Part shown: positions 11,770-23,314 of the stretch, piece by piece | Layout: each line of letters begins with the position of its first letter | How positions within the stretch are numbered: the stretch's first letter is position 1 | NCBI GenBank assembly: GCA_000827325.1 | Contig: KN832881.1 | Span: 1,448,616-1,512,615, forward strand | Reading direction: 5' to 3' | From: Oidiodendron maius Zn | Lineage: Eukaryota > Ascomycota > Leotiomycetes > Myxotrichaceae | Length of the DNA stretch: 64,000 nucleotides | The notes under the pieces: generated by a model | Database searches by the model: none | What the model was told of the DNA's origin: nothing | The model's input: only the letters and a program-made list of their open reading frames with translations | Made by a program: the position numbers and the translations under genes

Positions 11770-14700
11770 GGCTCGCACAAATCTTGCTGCGCGGGGCTCT
11801 TCCAACTCTTCTCCTGCCAGGTCGCCAAATATCGATGTGGATAATCTTCAAACGGATGGCGTCGTAGCTGGCGCACAAATCAACACGTCTTCGATAATAT
11901 CGCCAACAGCGAGTCCGCATCATGACTTCCTCTTCTTCTTCGGCGGTTTGCCTTCGTCAGACCCCGCAGCTCTCCGCTTTCTCTTTAGCGGCTAGCAGTA
12001 CACGGGCGCCCGGTTACGAGTCGACCTTGGACCCGTGCGCCGAGGCACCTCAGAAGTCGGCGGCGAATCTCGACGATGGTTTGGAGGATTAGTGTTCGTT
12101 GAGGAATAATTCGTCATGTTCGGTCCGAAAACTGTATTGGTCTCGAAGTTCTGATTCTCGCCTGCTCTGTCCGCTGCGGGAATGGAATTGCTAACGCTCG
12201 GCTCTCGAGTAGGGGATCTACCAGCTGCAGATGCCCTACGGATCTTTCCAGGCGCTACGCTCTGACTGCCGAGAGGGGCGTTCTCTTGTTGAAGATCATT
12301 TATTATTTGGGGGCTGTGCAGTTCAATTTCCTGTCATCCTACTATCTCCAGCTCAACCGGCTCCAGTCCTGCCAGCTCTTGCGTTACCCCTTGCGCTGCT
12401 ATCCCTGGATTGCCAGGGTCTACACCATCATGATCGTCATTAAGCAGTGGCGAGCCGTCAAGACTTCTGTTCAATGGGCTGCCCGGCGCAGTGTACGTGC
12501 TCCCTGAGCTGTCGCAGCGGAGGCTTGCGGGGATTCCTTCACTCGAACCTGACTGGCTCCCGGCGTCATCTTCTACATCATCCATCTTTTTTAAGTTGCT
12601 GTTAGGCAAAGATGGGGGTTCAGTTCTTGGACGCGCGTTCTCGACTACACCATCAGAACGGCGTAGTCTGCCACCACTGGCATGAGCCTCCTTCCCTAAA
12701 CGTTTTTGCAAGTCTTGGGTTGAAGAAGCGCCTTCTTTTTCTCAGCACGTAAGGAGCTGATTTCTCATGCAACTTGTTGCCTCTTCTCCCGAAGAATGTC
12801 TACCAACCCTGTAAGGCATTCCACTACTTCAACCCCAATGTCAGGAAATATTGCATGTATTCCCTTATATGCTGCCGCTATTTTCAGCCGTAGGCATGCC
12901 GGCGCCTCTTCTATCTTGTCCGAACGGTTCGAGGGGTAGCCAACCTCGTACCTAGAATTGAGCAGCTTCAGAGTTCTCTCTACCTTGTCAGCTAGTACTT
13001 CTTTGTTAGAGGGGAGCCTATCATCACGCATGTCTCCCAGTGGGCTACCTGGCTGGTACTCAGGCGGCCATTTCTCCCGCGGGATGTTGTCGTCTCCTGG
13101 ACCCCACACGTCTCTGTATATCCGTGGCCGGCCCTCCTGCTCACGTTGACCAGCCTCTTCCCATCGTGTTAGGATATATATCTCTCTATTAACCTCCCCA
13201 TGAGCTCCCACAATCCGACCGTTTTGTCTGATGACTTCGGCGCGAAGGTTGTTGCGGACTACGCCGAGATCGGTAATCTGGCGATCTCGGAGGAGAAGTC
13301 GCCAGGTCTGGACGGTACCTGGTCCTTCTCTGTCAGGGTGAAGAGTTTCCATTTCCTCCTTTAATTCTTTCACATTCTTCTCTGCCATCTCCGCTTTCCT
13401 CATCGCGAAATCTCTTTCCCTCTGCGCGTCTTGGATTTCTTCCTCTAACCTGTTGATCCGTTGCCTCAACTCTGATAATCGATCTTCGAGAGTTTTGAGC
13501 CGAGTAGCATCACACATCTCGTGACCGACAGCATCACCGATAGTATCTGGCGTTGATTCCGAAGTTCTTGCGGTGACCCGTCGTCTGAAAAGGCTCTCCT
13601 CATTAGTGGTGGTCTCAATTTCTTGCCTCGCTCTAGAGGGAGCTTCCCTGCGTAACTGTCTGTAAAAGCTGTCCTCATTCCTGAATATCTCCACTTTTGA
13701 CGATTCAGAATGTTCTTGGCCTTGGGAATGTCTACCATTTATCCTGTTAGCATGTTGATCTGCGTTATCCAGCTAAGCATTACTTTTGGTAATGCTGTAT
13801 CCGGTTAAATTGCGCTTGCAATTTCATATTATCCTCTTTCGTGGCTGCCAAGTCCGATCGTAAGTTTACTGTTTCTACCGAGCGTTGTGTATTTCCTGCT
13901 GCAATATGATATCCCGCCCTAAGGAAGCCCTTATCGCCCACACTCACGCTTATATTCTGTTGTATTGTGTTAGGCAATGTGACCACGAAGAGGTCCATAT
14001 GACCGGTTGCTAAATGAAATACGGATCGCCGCCGTTCTGAGTGCGTTGGTCGCTATGGCACGATGTTCTGTAATACTCTATCTGCGTCTCTTGATGGCTC
14101 TATCGTTTAGTCATATTTGGCAGAGGAGCTATCCGTGTTAAATGAAACACCTTACCTCCTCTTATTTGAAAATCCGAGCTGTCACTGGCTTGTGACTCGC
14201 TGATGGGGTCGTTAGAGTCCCCCTTTTGTGCGTCCAGCATCTCCACATCTGTCGCCTTTGCAAGTGGCTGGGAGTCACTTTGTAATGTACTGCTAGTCCC
14301 GACTCCCGGAAGGGCTTGACTTATGAGTCTTCCAAGAGAATCCATCTTCTGCCTTAAGAGGCGTGCTTGAAATGCACTTATTCCCCCCGACTGCTCGATG
14401 CTCTCTTCCAGTTCCGCAGTATATGCTTCGGCGACCTCGACGAAGATCTGAACCATCTTGGGGTCAATTGCTTCTGGCTTCAAGTTCGGATTAGGACCGA
14501 ACGCAATTTGAAGGTTATTACTAAGTGAAGTAATAGAATATGAGACCTCTCTACGTCTCAATCTTAAGATTAACACAGTCGATGACTTTAGCTGCTGCAA
14601 TTCGCTATGTATCCGCTTCACCTCTTCCATTGCTTTACTGCGACTGTTCTGTATCTCAGTTTTAACCCCTAATTCATTGAATCACTCCTGTACTGGTATA

Positions 14701-15153
14701 GGGGGAGGTTCGTTGGGAAGGCTCAAAAGCTCTCTGTCGCCAAAGTATCTAGCGATTTCCGACGCGCGAGCCATCTCCTTGGCCCGCACTGGGTCACATG
14801 CCCCCAATTGACGAGATGGTCAATGAGCGGACACAGAGCCCATGGTGACAGAGAAGATTCAACGGGGACACTAGACCTTGCATCAAGCTCTCTCTGATAG
14901 ATGTTCCTGTCCTACTGTTTGTTAGACTTGTGAAGAAGACAAGGTGAGTAGGGCCATACCTCTACAGGTAGCACAATGCTCGACTTGTCCGGTGTGGTCT
15001 TCGACGAACTGCTCGTTATTGAGGAGCTCGTGATATGCTTCCTAGTGTGAGTTTGATAGATTTCTCAGGCGGTGTCTTGACCTGCTAGATTCAAGGTGTA
15101 TGTTGAGTTAAGCTATAGATAGCCATCGCCAGAGCTTTTGTACCTTTAGCCAT
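11770..15153 (-). pseudogene. Decaying multi-exon coiled-coil gene, function unknown
   Basis: Several minus-strand blocks join as one gene: about 14900-14700, 14655-14143, 14017-13784, 13742-12765 and 12764-11992. Splicing is plausible at some junctions (donor GTAAGG at 14142; donor GTAATG near 13783 with an acceptor after GCTAAC). The middle block has a heptad-like coiled coil (about 80 residues of LEDRLSELRQRINRLEEE type). Lesions seen: a +1/-1 shift at a G5 run near 14808, TGA at 12765-12767 with a further shift near 12735, TGA at 12334-12336, TAG at 11992-11994, then more TGA codons in the same frame while a nuclear-localisation-like basic stretch (KRKRR, PPKKKRK) is still readable. A 60-nt intron could remove the 12334 stop, so not every lesion is certain. 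I do not recognise the family. A possible start ATG is at 15153, but the first exons could not be joined in frame. Confidence 0.5.
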
Positions 15154-16399
15154 CCTGCAGATAATGAATAAATCGTGTGCACTTGTCAAGACTGTTCTTT
15201 ACCCCATCCGGACTCAGCGTTGAATTTCAAGTATAAATAAGCTGCGCACCCAATAGTCTACCATGGCAGGTGCAATAGCCAGTTGACTGTCAAATACCTC
15301 TCACACACCACTTTTCCAAGTGCTAAGGCTGCAAGCAAGCGATATACCGGATATGGCAGTATTCATAATATGGATTGGAGGTGGGATGAAAGAAAAGTTG
15401 GAGAGAGAGTGGAAGAAGAGAGGAAATGCAAAGTAGGATTGAATGACAATAGACAGAAGATGATGCAATCTAGGAAAAATCCAGATAGTGTTAATAGCAC
15501 TGTATGTTCAAAAGGAAGAAAAATGAAAGCTCAAATGATTTCCAAAAAGCAGGCAAAATAATTCGTAGCTCGCATGACTGCCCCAAGGCTCGTAGTGAAA
15601 GCGAAAGCGGCGGCTCGAAATACTTATGCGCAGCCAGACTTTTCTCCCACTGGAGAGATAAAATAAGAGAGCAAGCTGGAAAATAAGGATCCATTCGTCT
15701 CCTGAGCATGACATCTGTACGTACAATTTATGTATATACACGCCGACTTACCTGTTCCATATGCGCAAAACGCGAGCTTCCTGCTCTCTGTCCACGGCCA
15801 CGCATGTCTGCCCCTGTCGTAAAATAGTTAAGCTTTCCTCCCTCTCTCCCCCCTGCTCCCCCATCATCCATTTGTCCGCCATCGCCTGTGGTCCCCGGCC
15901 CAGTGGCGGTGGCGGCCAAGATGCGAGCCCACCAGCGCCAGGGAAAGTAAAGTTGTGTGGTGGAATTGCGATGTGACACCAGCCCTACCGAGTCTAGCAT
16001 AGCACGCTCGACTCAGGGACGCTGAGACTCCAATGAGCTCGCGCGTAGGCCGACCCGCACGTAGAGGTCATGCTGGGATATCTACGTAAAGTGAGTACAT
16101 GTACAGTAAGAGGGAAGGGGGGCATGTGGATTCTACTTTTGCTCGTGTTTCTATTTGAGAGATTGGGGAGGAAGATCCGTCAGAGGCTGCCCGGCCTGGC
16201 ACGGGAATCCTGCGCTGTGCCCAACTCTTCGCGTTGCCAGTCTCACCCTTTCCTGTTTAATCTTTTGTTCCTGCTGCCTGCGTGTAGCCTCTTTACACTA
16301 CCTTGTTCAACTTTTGGCGTGGTTGTCGATGTTGAATCCAAGCGTTCCTTCGTTTCTGGACTCGCACGCTGGCACAACTGTGCGAAGGGTATATTCGCT
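15154..16399. other. Intergenic region before surface-protein gene
   Basis: Short open frames only (15283-15561 plus; 15728-16000 minus), none recognisable. The last 400 bases are CT-rich and probably contain the leader of the gene starting at 16400. Confidence 0.4.
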
Positions 16400-17414
16400 A
16401 TGACGAGCCGTGGAATCTGTAGTGGGGGTGCCGCTCTCCTGGCTCTCGTGCTCGCCACCAACGCGCAATCGCTGAATACGGAGTGTTACCATAAGGTCGA
16501 CGGTGTCCAGCATGTAACAAGTCCTGGGGGAGGGCCGTGTGGTGTGGTGTCGCCCGATTCGGTGCGTGTTCTCTTCCTCCGTCCCCAAAAGAAGAGAGAT
16601 GTGGGGATAATGGGGTTAACAAGCTGGTATAGGGGTTTCTCTCCTGCTGCGCGGTGGGCGACCAATGCGTCGAGGGCGGATTGTGCCATTTCACGCATCC
16701 GTCGAACCCATACTGGAATGAAACTGGATGTAGGTGGCTCTCTTCATCCCACGTTCATAATCTGCTCACACTCAACTAGACTACGTAGGTGGCTGCACCG
16801 ATTCCTCGCTCGCCGACCCCAGTTGCAACTTGGGCTGTGCAAATCTGCCAGTATTGGATATTACCTTTAATACGAAGACGAAGGAATGGTTTTGTTGCGG
16901 CGCCGACGCTTCTGGGAACGTCACTTGTAACGACCCGACCACGCAAACGGTGGTCGCCAAGCCGATTGCGAGTATTGCCACAACGTATGTGGTGCCGTCC
17001 GTTGTGGCAACGACCAGTGGGACGGAGACAGCGAGTTCGAGTATAAGCACGAGCACGAGCACGAGAACAAGCACATCAACGAGCACCACGCAGAGTAGCA
17101 CATCTACGGGAACACCAAACCAAAGCTCAACAGGAGGAACATCCCACGCAGGCGCCATAGCAGGTGGGGTCATTGGAGGTGTGGCATTGGTCGTCATAAT
17201 AATAGGAGGATATTTCTGGTACAGACGACGGCATTACTCGCCCGGAACCCTCCCGCCAAATGCATCAGCTCTGCGATACGAGCTCGACCATCAGGGGTTC
17301 TACGCACCGCTAAGGAAGGACACAAAGAACCACAGACCCGAGCTGGACGGCCGGACCCCAGCGGCGACGGAGATGGATGGGCTCGGCGCGCGGCAGGTGG
17401 TAGAAATGCCGTAG
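16400..17414 (+). CDS. Single-pass Ser/Thr-rich cell-surface protein
   Basis: Three exons (16400-16561, 16633-16729, 16789-17414) encode 294 residues. A signal peptide covers about 1-23. A Cys-rich ectodomain follows, with the pattern GFLSCCAVGDQC, GLC, GCGCTD and CNLGC that is common in fungal extracellular Cys-rich domains. Next is a Ser/Thr repeat-rich stalk (about 155-205, encoded by an AGCACGAG-type microsatellite), one transmembrane helix at about 207-230 ending in YRRRH, and a 65-residue basic cytoplasmic tail. This architecture matches fungal wall-stress-sensor-like or SKG6-like proteins of unknown ligand. Splicing is well supported: both introns keep frame, and the cysteine spacing continues across the joins. 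Probably O-mannosylated at the plasma membrane (inference). Confidence 0.85.
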
Positions 17415-17586
17415 GAGAAGTAAACTTTCGATATTGATAGCAATGGAGAAGTTCCGATATTACTCGAGCAATATATGCCGACGGCTTGGGACTGCATGAC
17501 GCGATGATCTATTACCATGTGCCGGATATTGATATATCCAAATTGAGGAGACGAAGGAGCAGAAGAGTGGTGGCGCCAGAAGAGAC
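17415..17586. other. Short spacer with possible transposon coding remnant
   Basis: A plus-strand frame entering the repeat from about 17486 reads into the conserved tail EWEAGLLWRLIDAL and stops at the same place as copy 1. Upstream of the shared part the two copies diverge. Confidence 0.35.
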
Positions 17587-17875
17587 GGAGTGGGAAGCAG
17601 GATTGTTATGGAGGCTCATTGATGCCCTAGCTAGGCTAGATAATCAAGAAAGTTTAGAAGTTACCTAAACTCTAGATGGCCTATAGGGCATAGAGAGCAA
17701 AGCCAAGGTAGATAATGATAATGATATAGGATGTTAAATGTAGCTAGATAAAAACTAATACTAGATAAAGGAACAAGAAAGTGTACTAAAATAGTAAGGA
17801 AATAAGATAGGAAGAAGGATTAATATATCTTAAATTTAGGGAGCTTTTAACTTTTTAAACTAGAGTTAATATCTA
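17587..17875 (-). repeat. Dispersed repeat, copy 2 (inverted copy of 4778-5062)
   Basis: The reverse complement of this segment aligns over its length with 4778-5062. The shared coding tail (LDNQESLEVT, stop) lies on the plus strand near 17639-17668, followed by about 205 bp of AT-rich non-coding sequence. Both copies keep the same reading frame and stop, which argues for descent from a transposable-element ORF rather than chance AT-rich similarity. Confidence 0.8.
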
Positions 17876-18195
17876 GGAAAGAATAGGCACTAATTTTAGA
17901 GTTAGATATTCTTTTAAGCTAACTTAAGGTACTCTCTTAGTTAAATCCAACTAACTACTCTTAATATAGAGATATACAAAGCCACATTTTCCTAGAGTCA
18001 TTACTCTTCGCTGATTTTCTAGTTGTGGTAAATCAGGGGCTTTAGCGAGTGTTGACCTGGTTAACTTTAACCTCGGCTCTTGAAGCTCCTCTTCTACTTT
18101 CCGCTGCCCATCCAAGCCTCAAGCTTAATTCTCATTTCCTCCAAAAGACTCCATCAACACGTTAAAATTACAAGTAGCCTAACATTCATAACATC
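17876..18195. other. AT-rich spacer and leader
   Basis: AT-rich from 17876 to about 18000, then a CT-rich leader for the gene at 18196. No other feature was seen. Confidence 0.45.
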
Positions 18196-18656
18196 ATGTC
18201 CTCGTCTACACTCTTCAAAATTGCCGGCGGCCTGTTCTTGGCGCTCCCTCTCGGCCACACCCAAATGTACTTGGACGTACTCGTACCCCACCTCCAACCC
18301 CTTGGTGCAATTCCCGGGGCATACGCCTCAAAGGTGAGCTGGACTCAGGCAAATGGGTATTTTATCACAACAGGTACATCCCATTTCCGCCCCTGGAACG
18401 TTCCGAAAGCATGGATTATCAAATCTATGTGGTCATTGCCGTGAATGCGAGAATGCTGACGAGTGCAGCTCTTCTCTGCTTCAAATGGGCAAACGGAGGC
18501 GTTCCTGATGGCGTTGAGAAATATATCTTAGGAGTGTTAATTGCCACGCAATGTCTCACGGCTGTGGCGTATCTGAAGAAGGGCATTCCGGGACCATCAG
18601 CAGCGTATCTGACTACGAGTTTGCTGATGGGCATCGCGGCTGGGAAGAAAGTGTAG
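18196..18656 (+). CDS. Small multi-pass membrane protein of unknown function
   Basis: Exons 18196-18373 and 18469-18656 give 121 residues. The intron has donor GTACAT and acceptor TGCAG, with a GCTGAC branch-like sequence just before the acceptor. The protein is mostly hydrophobic: a helix at about 8-20, a loop with conserved-looking PGA and KVSW, then two or three helices in exon 2 and a short basic end (GKKV). Similar ~120-residue proteins occur widely in filamentous ascomycetes without assigned function. Frame and splice are intact. Confidence 0.72.
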
Positions 18657-18919
18657 CTATGTAGTTTTCGGGAGCGACGAACCGCCGAGGATGCATTCAT
18701 AAGTTTTGCTGATTTTTCGATTCGTACATAACCAGCATGCGCATACCTGCTGAGATAAGACGGGCGGTCAGGTTCGAAGGCTCTTGTGAATCGGTTAGGT
18801 AGTCTATATTGAGCGGGGGATCTTTACCCCACATCTGACCTCACCATCTTCATCACCGCGCATGTAGGTACATAGCCAAATCCAAAAATTTGACGTCTGG
18901 CAACATAAACAGATCCCAC

Positions 18920-19649
18920 ATGGCGTCGCACAAGGCTGCCAAGCCAGAGGAGTACTATATTGTTGTTCTCGGCATGGGAGGGGTCGGGAAGACGAGCTTC
19001 ATTACCCAGGTACAGCTTACCATCATGCCGAGCTGCCCGCAGGCTCTCACCGGGCTTGCGTCACTCGAGAGCTTATCGTGACTGACCCTACGTATGAGCA
19101 ATGTAGTTCATCCAACATACTTTCACAGAGGAATATGATCCCACCCTCGAAGATATCTACAAGAAGCAGATCACCGTGGGCAACCAACCATGCATCGTCG
19201 AGATTGGAGAGGCCAGCGGGGACGTTGAGCATTCCAATCTGCGCAACTCTCTTATCTGTAATGCGGACGCGGCAGTGTTCATGTACTCCATCTCCTCTGA
19301 GGCATCGCTAGCCTCGGTGCGTGCTATATGGGAGGAAGCTAAGGCGACGAAGGAGGAGATGGGCACGTGGGAGCCTTTTCAGACCTGTCTACTTGGGGCC
19401 AAGTCAGACCTAGAAGATCTCCGAGAAGTGGGCAAAGAAGAAGGGGAGTCATGCGCGAAGGGTATGGGATGTATGTTCCGGGAGTGCTCATCCAAGACCA
19501 GAGTGAATATCGATGAGCCATTTGAGGAGCTGGTGAAGAAGATCAAGACCTATAGGGATAATGAGAGGATTCGATATGAGCAGATGAAAAAAGAAGCCGA
19601 TAAGAAGAGGAAGAAGCCATCGCCCTGGAAGAAGCTTTTCTCTAAGTAG
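18920..19649 (+). CDS. Atypical Ras-like small GTPase
   Basis: Exons 18920-19009 and 19107-19649 give 210 residues; the intron sits just after the P-loop, as in many fungal Ras genes. The P-loop is canonical (GMGGVGKTS). FIQHTFTEEYDPTLED matches the Ras effector/switch I region. The expected DTAGQE of switch II is replaced by EIGEASGD, the NKxD base-recognition motif reads GAKSD, and the SAK motif reads CSSKT. The C-terminus is strongly Lys/Arg-rich with no CAAX cysteine, so membrane contact would depend on the basic patch. Known Ras proteins act as GTP/GDP switches; with G3 and G4 altered this one may bind nucleotide without normal hydrolysis (inference). The reading frame is intact, so it looks like a diverged paralogue rather than a relic. 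Confidence 0.82.
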
Positions 19650-20047
19650 GTTTCTTGTTTAAAAAAGGTTCGAGCACCATATGAAAACTAGGATCTATTA
19701 TCTATAAATGTCATCTTCGGCCCCCCGATGCCAGATGCTTCTACTCGACCGTGTACTTTATCTTGAAAAGCTTCTTGACTCCAGGCTTTCCCAAGTACAA
19801 CATAGAGGTGGCTCTTCCTTCCAATTCCTCCTCGCTCTTCGAAGTACAATTTTGACTACATGATAAGCCGCCGTCTACTCCAAATTATTCTAGTCTAGAA
19901 AGGTCGCGGTCATGAAGATGTAAGCCCTCATGCCTAGGGGTTTAATTCGTAGGTCGAGCGCGTATGCGCAGGGCTAAAGGCCAGACCTACACTGCCAATA
20001 TCCGGGGAACGGTTTCCCAGGAGATGGAAACTATACCTGAGATGACT
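19650..20047. other. Convergent 3' flanks
   Basis: This is the intergenic stretch between the 3' ends of the GTPase gene (+) and the GT69 gene (-). Nothing else is recognised. Confidence 0.5.
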
Positions 20048-21357
20048 CTATAAGTGTTTCCATCCATTTGTGACCAGAACTTGCATCTCATTAATCAAGC
20101 AATATTCCTCGTCTTTGGGCAAGGCCATTTCTTCTTTACGCTCTTTCTTGCGCCGCCATCGCCGAACTCTGCCTCTCACCACTGATCGTTCAAGGAATCT
20201 CTGTAGAGATCCTGTCCATCGTGCAATCCTATTGCCCCAAATCCCTTTTATTTTTTCCGAGCGGGACGGCCATATCCCATTTTCAGGGTTCACAACCTTG
20301 TTGGCCTCATCGTTGTACGCCACTCTAACATTTGGATTTAACCACACACCCCTTTTCGCACTTAGCTCGTTGTCTATATGGACAAGACAGCATTCCGAGC
20401 CTTCCAAATGAGACTCCGCGAGACTATCCGGTGTTCCACGAAATTGTAGAGGCGGGTTCTTATAAAACGGCTCGGCCTGGAAAACAACGATCCCATTCCA
20501 GCACGATTTCACCGGCACTGGAGTATTCAATATCATTGCGTTACGGGATTCGGCGGCAAGGAAAAATGGCCAGGTCTGGGTAACAGGTTTTGCGCCAGAG
20601 ATGTCGCGCAGAGCAAAGGTGTCGTAGTATATTGGAGGCTTTGAGAAATCGAGGGAGCAGGCAGCTGCATAGTCACCGTCTCTTGTCGCTAGCAGAGTAG
20701 TAACGTCTTCAGTCTATACACAGCTTCTTAGTAAATTTTGCCTTGATAGGGTCCGTTCAACGTTAGGTATGATACCGTGAAGATAACGTCATTTAGCCAT
20801 AGTATCTTATCAAAAGTTCGTCTTCCACTCTCCCGATTCGCAAGAGCATTCAATTTCGTCATTACCTTATTCCTTATTCCCGCCAGGTATGGTATTCGGC
20901 GTAGTTCTCTCTGCCCTCTGCTTGTCAAAATCCAACCAGAACCCGGTGTCTTCGCCATTTCGTTCTCGTGTGTAGTGTCGAGTAGTTCAATGCTCCTTTC
21001 TACCCCCAATGTCTCTAATTCCGCGTCCAATTCTCTCAGAGCAGCCTTCGAATTATCCAGACTGCCACTCTCGAGGATAGATATATAGATGTTGTCTGCG
21101 CCATAATGGTGTACGACATCCAGGATCGCTGCGCTCCAATGTGAGCGTATTATAGCCTCGTTAGTCCAGTGCATGCTAGCAATAAAAATTCGTTCTTCGG
21201 AGTTTGCTTTGCTTGGATAGACTCTCTGGGGTGCGGGATTAAGGGTCATCATGAGGAAATAATCGACTGAGAGCGCGATGGCGAGGGAGAGGAAGACAAG
21301 ACGCAGCCAGGTACGACAAAGGCGTCCTGGCCGCCGCCCAACGCGTGTCAAGAACAT
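20048..21357 (-). CDS. GT69 (CAP59/CMT1-like) mannosyltransferase-type protein
   Basis: Exons 21357-20776 and 20713-20048 encode 415 residues. It is a type II membrane protein: a short basic N-terminus and a signal-anchor helix at about 17-40, then a luminal domain. Family blocks seen are RIFIASMHWTNEAIIRSHW, a YISILESGS strand, KILWLNDVIFT followed across the intron by TEDVTTLLATRDGDYAAACSLDF, and later a CW-containing motif and ECCLVHID. These match fungal GT69 proteins related to Cryptococcus CAP59 and alpha-1,3-mannosyltransferase CMT1, which act in the Golgi on surface glycans. The intron (donor GTATCA, acceptor TATAG) joins in phase 0. The C-terminus is very basic. The acceptor substrate is unknown. 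Confidence 0.87.
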
Positions 21358-21973
21358 GTGTATAAAAATTGCTTCCCATCAGGGGCTGCAGGGTTTAAGC
21401 CGTGAACCTCCGCCGCGCAATGCTAAGAGGAAATATATCTGATAAAAGAGCTGAGGTTAAAGGTCAGGGGCAAGCGATGATCTACGATGCAGGCTAAAAT
21501 TAGCGACTATCGGTACGGTCCGGGTTCATGAGAAAGTAGGACACGTCAGGGTACCTGCTTTAGATTTCGCTTTGCCGACAGATTACCTAGGTTTTGACTA
21601 CGGAGACATCAGCCCTTGGGAATTCTAAAATTTGATCACTGAAGTCCATTTTAGAAGACCTGCTCTCTGCAATAAGGTGGGGAAACACTCCTGTTCTACA
21701 TCCGAGGTATATGATTCCGCAGTCGATAGGATTGTGCTTCTTGTAACCCTAGCTCCTACAAATACTCCTTCCATCAGACAAGGCGTCCGTGGTCACGGCT
21801 ACTTGTAGATCCTGGTGATAAACTGAACCCAGATGCGATACATCAGGGTGTATGCCGCCGGACTTGTCTTCCGTAGGTGTCACCTTCAAGCCTAGCACCA
21901 AGAGAGTATGGCATAGCTACGAGGTAGCTACACTCTCATGTAGGTTGTTGTTTCTAGAGCATCAGAGAGAGTC
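21358..21973. other. Intergenic region, GT69 to COG5
   Basis: This is the promoter of the GT69 gene and the 3' flank of COG5. No additional gene is visible. Confidence 0.5.
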
Positions 21974-23314
21974 TCACCTCCCTAATGCACCAGTAACACT
22001 GCCAACCATAACTGCTATTTCCCTCTCCCAGCTATCCTCGTTTTTCTCCTTTCCTGACCCGGTAGGCATCTGACTACCCTTAATCACACACTCCTTTATA
22101 GAATCACCTACGCTCTTCTTATTGCTCTTCAGAGCCCGCGCAGATACGCCGCCCCTATTCACAATCTCCACAGTTTTGGTGCTGAGACCGCCCGCTAATG
22201 TCCTCCAAAAATAGGATGCCAAACTCCCAGTCTCCAGACTCTGTAACAATGGCTCTAAGAAGTTTTTCGGTGCATGCGTAGAAGAGAGGAGGGGATTGTT
22301 TGGAGGGTTGATGGACGAAATAAGAGATTCAAGTGCTAGAATATTCTGGCATCGAGCGGATACCTCCAGAAGCGTGCGATCGAGAGTTGGCAGGGTGGCC
22401 AAAGAGCGGGAGAGAGAGGCAAGGGAGGACGTTAAAGCAGTGCGAAGATAGTCTTGCAGTGTTCCGATAAGTAAATCCGGTTCCCACTTCTCCCTTTTAG
22501 AAGTTGCCGTTGGGATAGTTGAAAGGAGGTAAAGAGACAATAATGCTGATGTAGTTCTTGATTTCGTGTCTGTAGTCTGGGCATAGGTTGCAGTGTTGGT
22601 ACCTGAGGAAAGACTGGACATTGAGAACTCCCTGACGATCTGCTGGGCTCTGGTAACGACCGCTCGTTCTGCTGGCGAGATGGTAGAACTCCTCAATGTT
22701 CGAACGGCGTCGATTCTGTCCAACCCAGCGCCCTCCTCTCCAACGCCTGTCTTTCCAAATAACTCACGCAGATTGATCAAAGTATATGAGCATCTCACTA
22801 GTGCGCCATAGTCCTCCTTTTGTCCTGTCGTCTTGACCACATTCCCCGCACCCCCAACCTCTGCTAGTTGTAACTCAAGCTGCCGTACCAATTGTAAACA
22901 GCGTCCCACACTCCGTCCGAGTTTAACAGTCTCCCACAATCGTTCAGTAACAGCTTTCACCTCTTCTGCCGTCTCATACCTTACCAACACTTCTTTCTCT
23001 AATCTTTTGTAGCCATCATTCAGGCTCTGAACCTGAGTGTCAATTTCCCTCGCTATATTCTCCGATGAGGTAGATTGTTCTTGCGTATGTGAGAGAAGGG
23101 GCAAGGCGGACTTTGTTGTTAAATTGTCAATGTGCGTGTCTATTTCTTGAGCGTCAAAAAGCACCCGAGAGAGTGGTGTAGAGAGATCGAGGGGGGTGTC
23201 GGATGGATTATTTGTTGTTAGCACTAGAGTGTTGGCAAACTGAGCTGGGGAAAATGAGGGTGAGAGGAAAGTCTCGTAGTCAATATACGAATCATCATCT
23301 TCAGTTGTTGCCAT
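21974..23314 (-). CDS. COG5: Conserved oligomeric Golgi complex subunit 5
   Basis: A single exon of 446 residues, the size of fungal COG5 (the yeast protein is about 400). The start YIDYETFLSPSFSPAQFAN is the characteristic COG5 N-terminal block, followed by a helical, heptad-containing segment (about 55-150) expected for tethering-complex subunits. In the known complex, lobe B subunit COG5 pairs with COG7 and tethers retrograde vesicles at the Golgi. No frameshift. The neighbouring helicase relic ends only about 100 bp upstream of this start, so the COG5 promoter overlaps its eroded 3' end. Confidence 0.88.
   Translation of the reverse strand: MATTEDDDSYIDYETFLSPSFSPAQFANTLVLTTNNPSDTPLDLSTPLSRVLFDAQEIDTHIDNLTTKSALPLLSHTQEQSTSSENIAREIDTQVQSLNDGYKRLEKEVLVRYETAEEVKAVTERLWETVKLGRSVGRCLQLVRQLELQLAEVGGAGNVVKTTGQKEDYGALVRCSYTLINLRELFGKTGVGEEGAGLDRIDAVRTLRSSTISPAERAVVTRAQQIVREFSMSSLSSGTNTATYAQTTDTKSRTTSALLSLYLLSTIPTATSKREKWEPDLLIGTLQDYLRTALTSSLASLSRSLATLPTLDRTLLEVSARCQNILALESLISSINPPNNPLLSSTHAPKNFLEPLLQSLETGSLASYFWRTLAGGLSTKTVEIVNRGGVSARALKSNKKSVGDSIKECVIKGSQMPTGSGKEKNEDSWEREIAVMVGSVTGALGR

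Noticed and set aside
4778-17875. Composite element bounded by the inverted repeat pair
   Set aside because: The repeats look like truncated 3' ends of dispersed copies, 12.5 kb apart, with ordinary genes between them and no terminal structure or duplicated target site.
19661-19680. tRNA-like B-box sequence (GGTTCGAGCACC)
   Set aside because: No A box or foldable cloverleaf lies upstream. Similar isolated matches at 18770 and 23390 fail the same test. No tRNA gene could be supported in the window.
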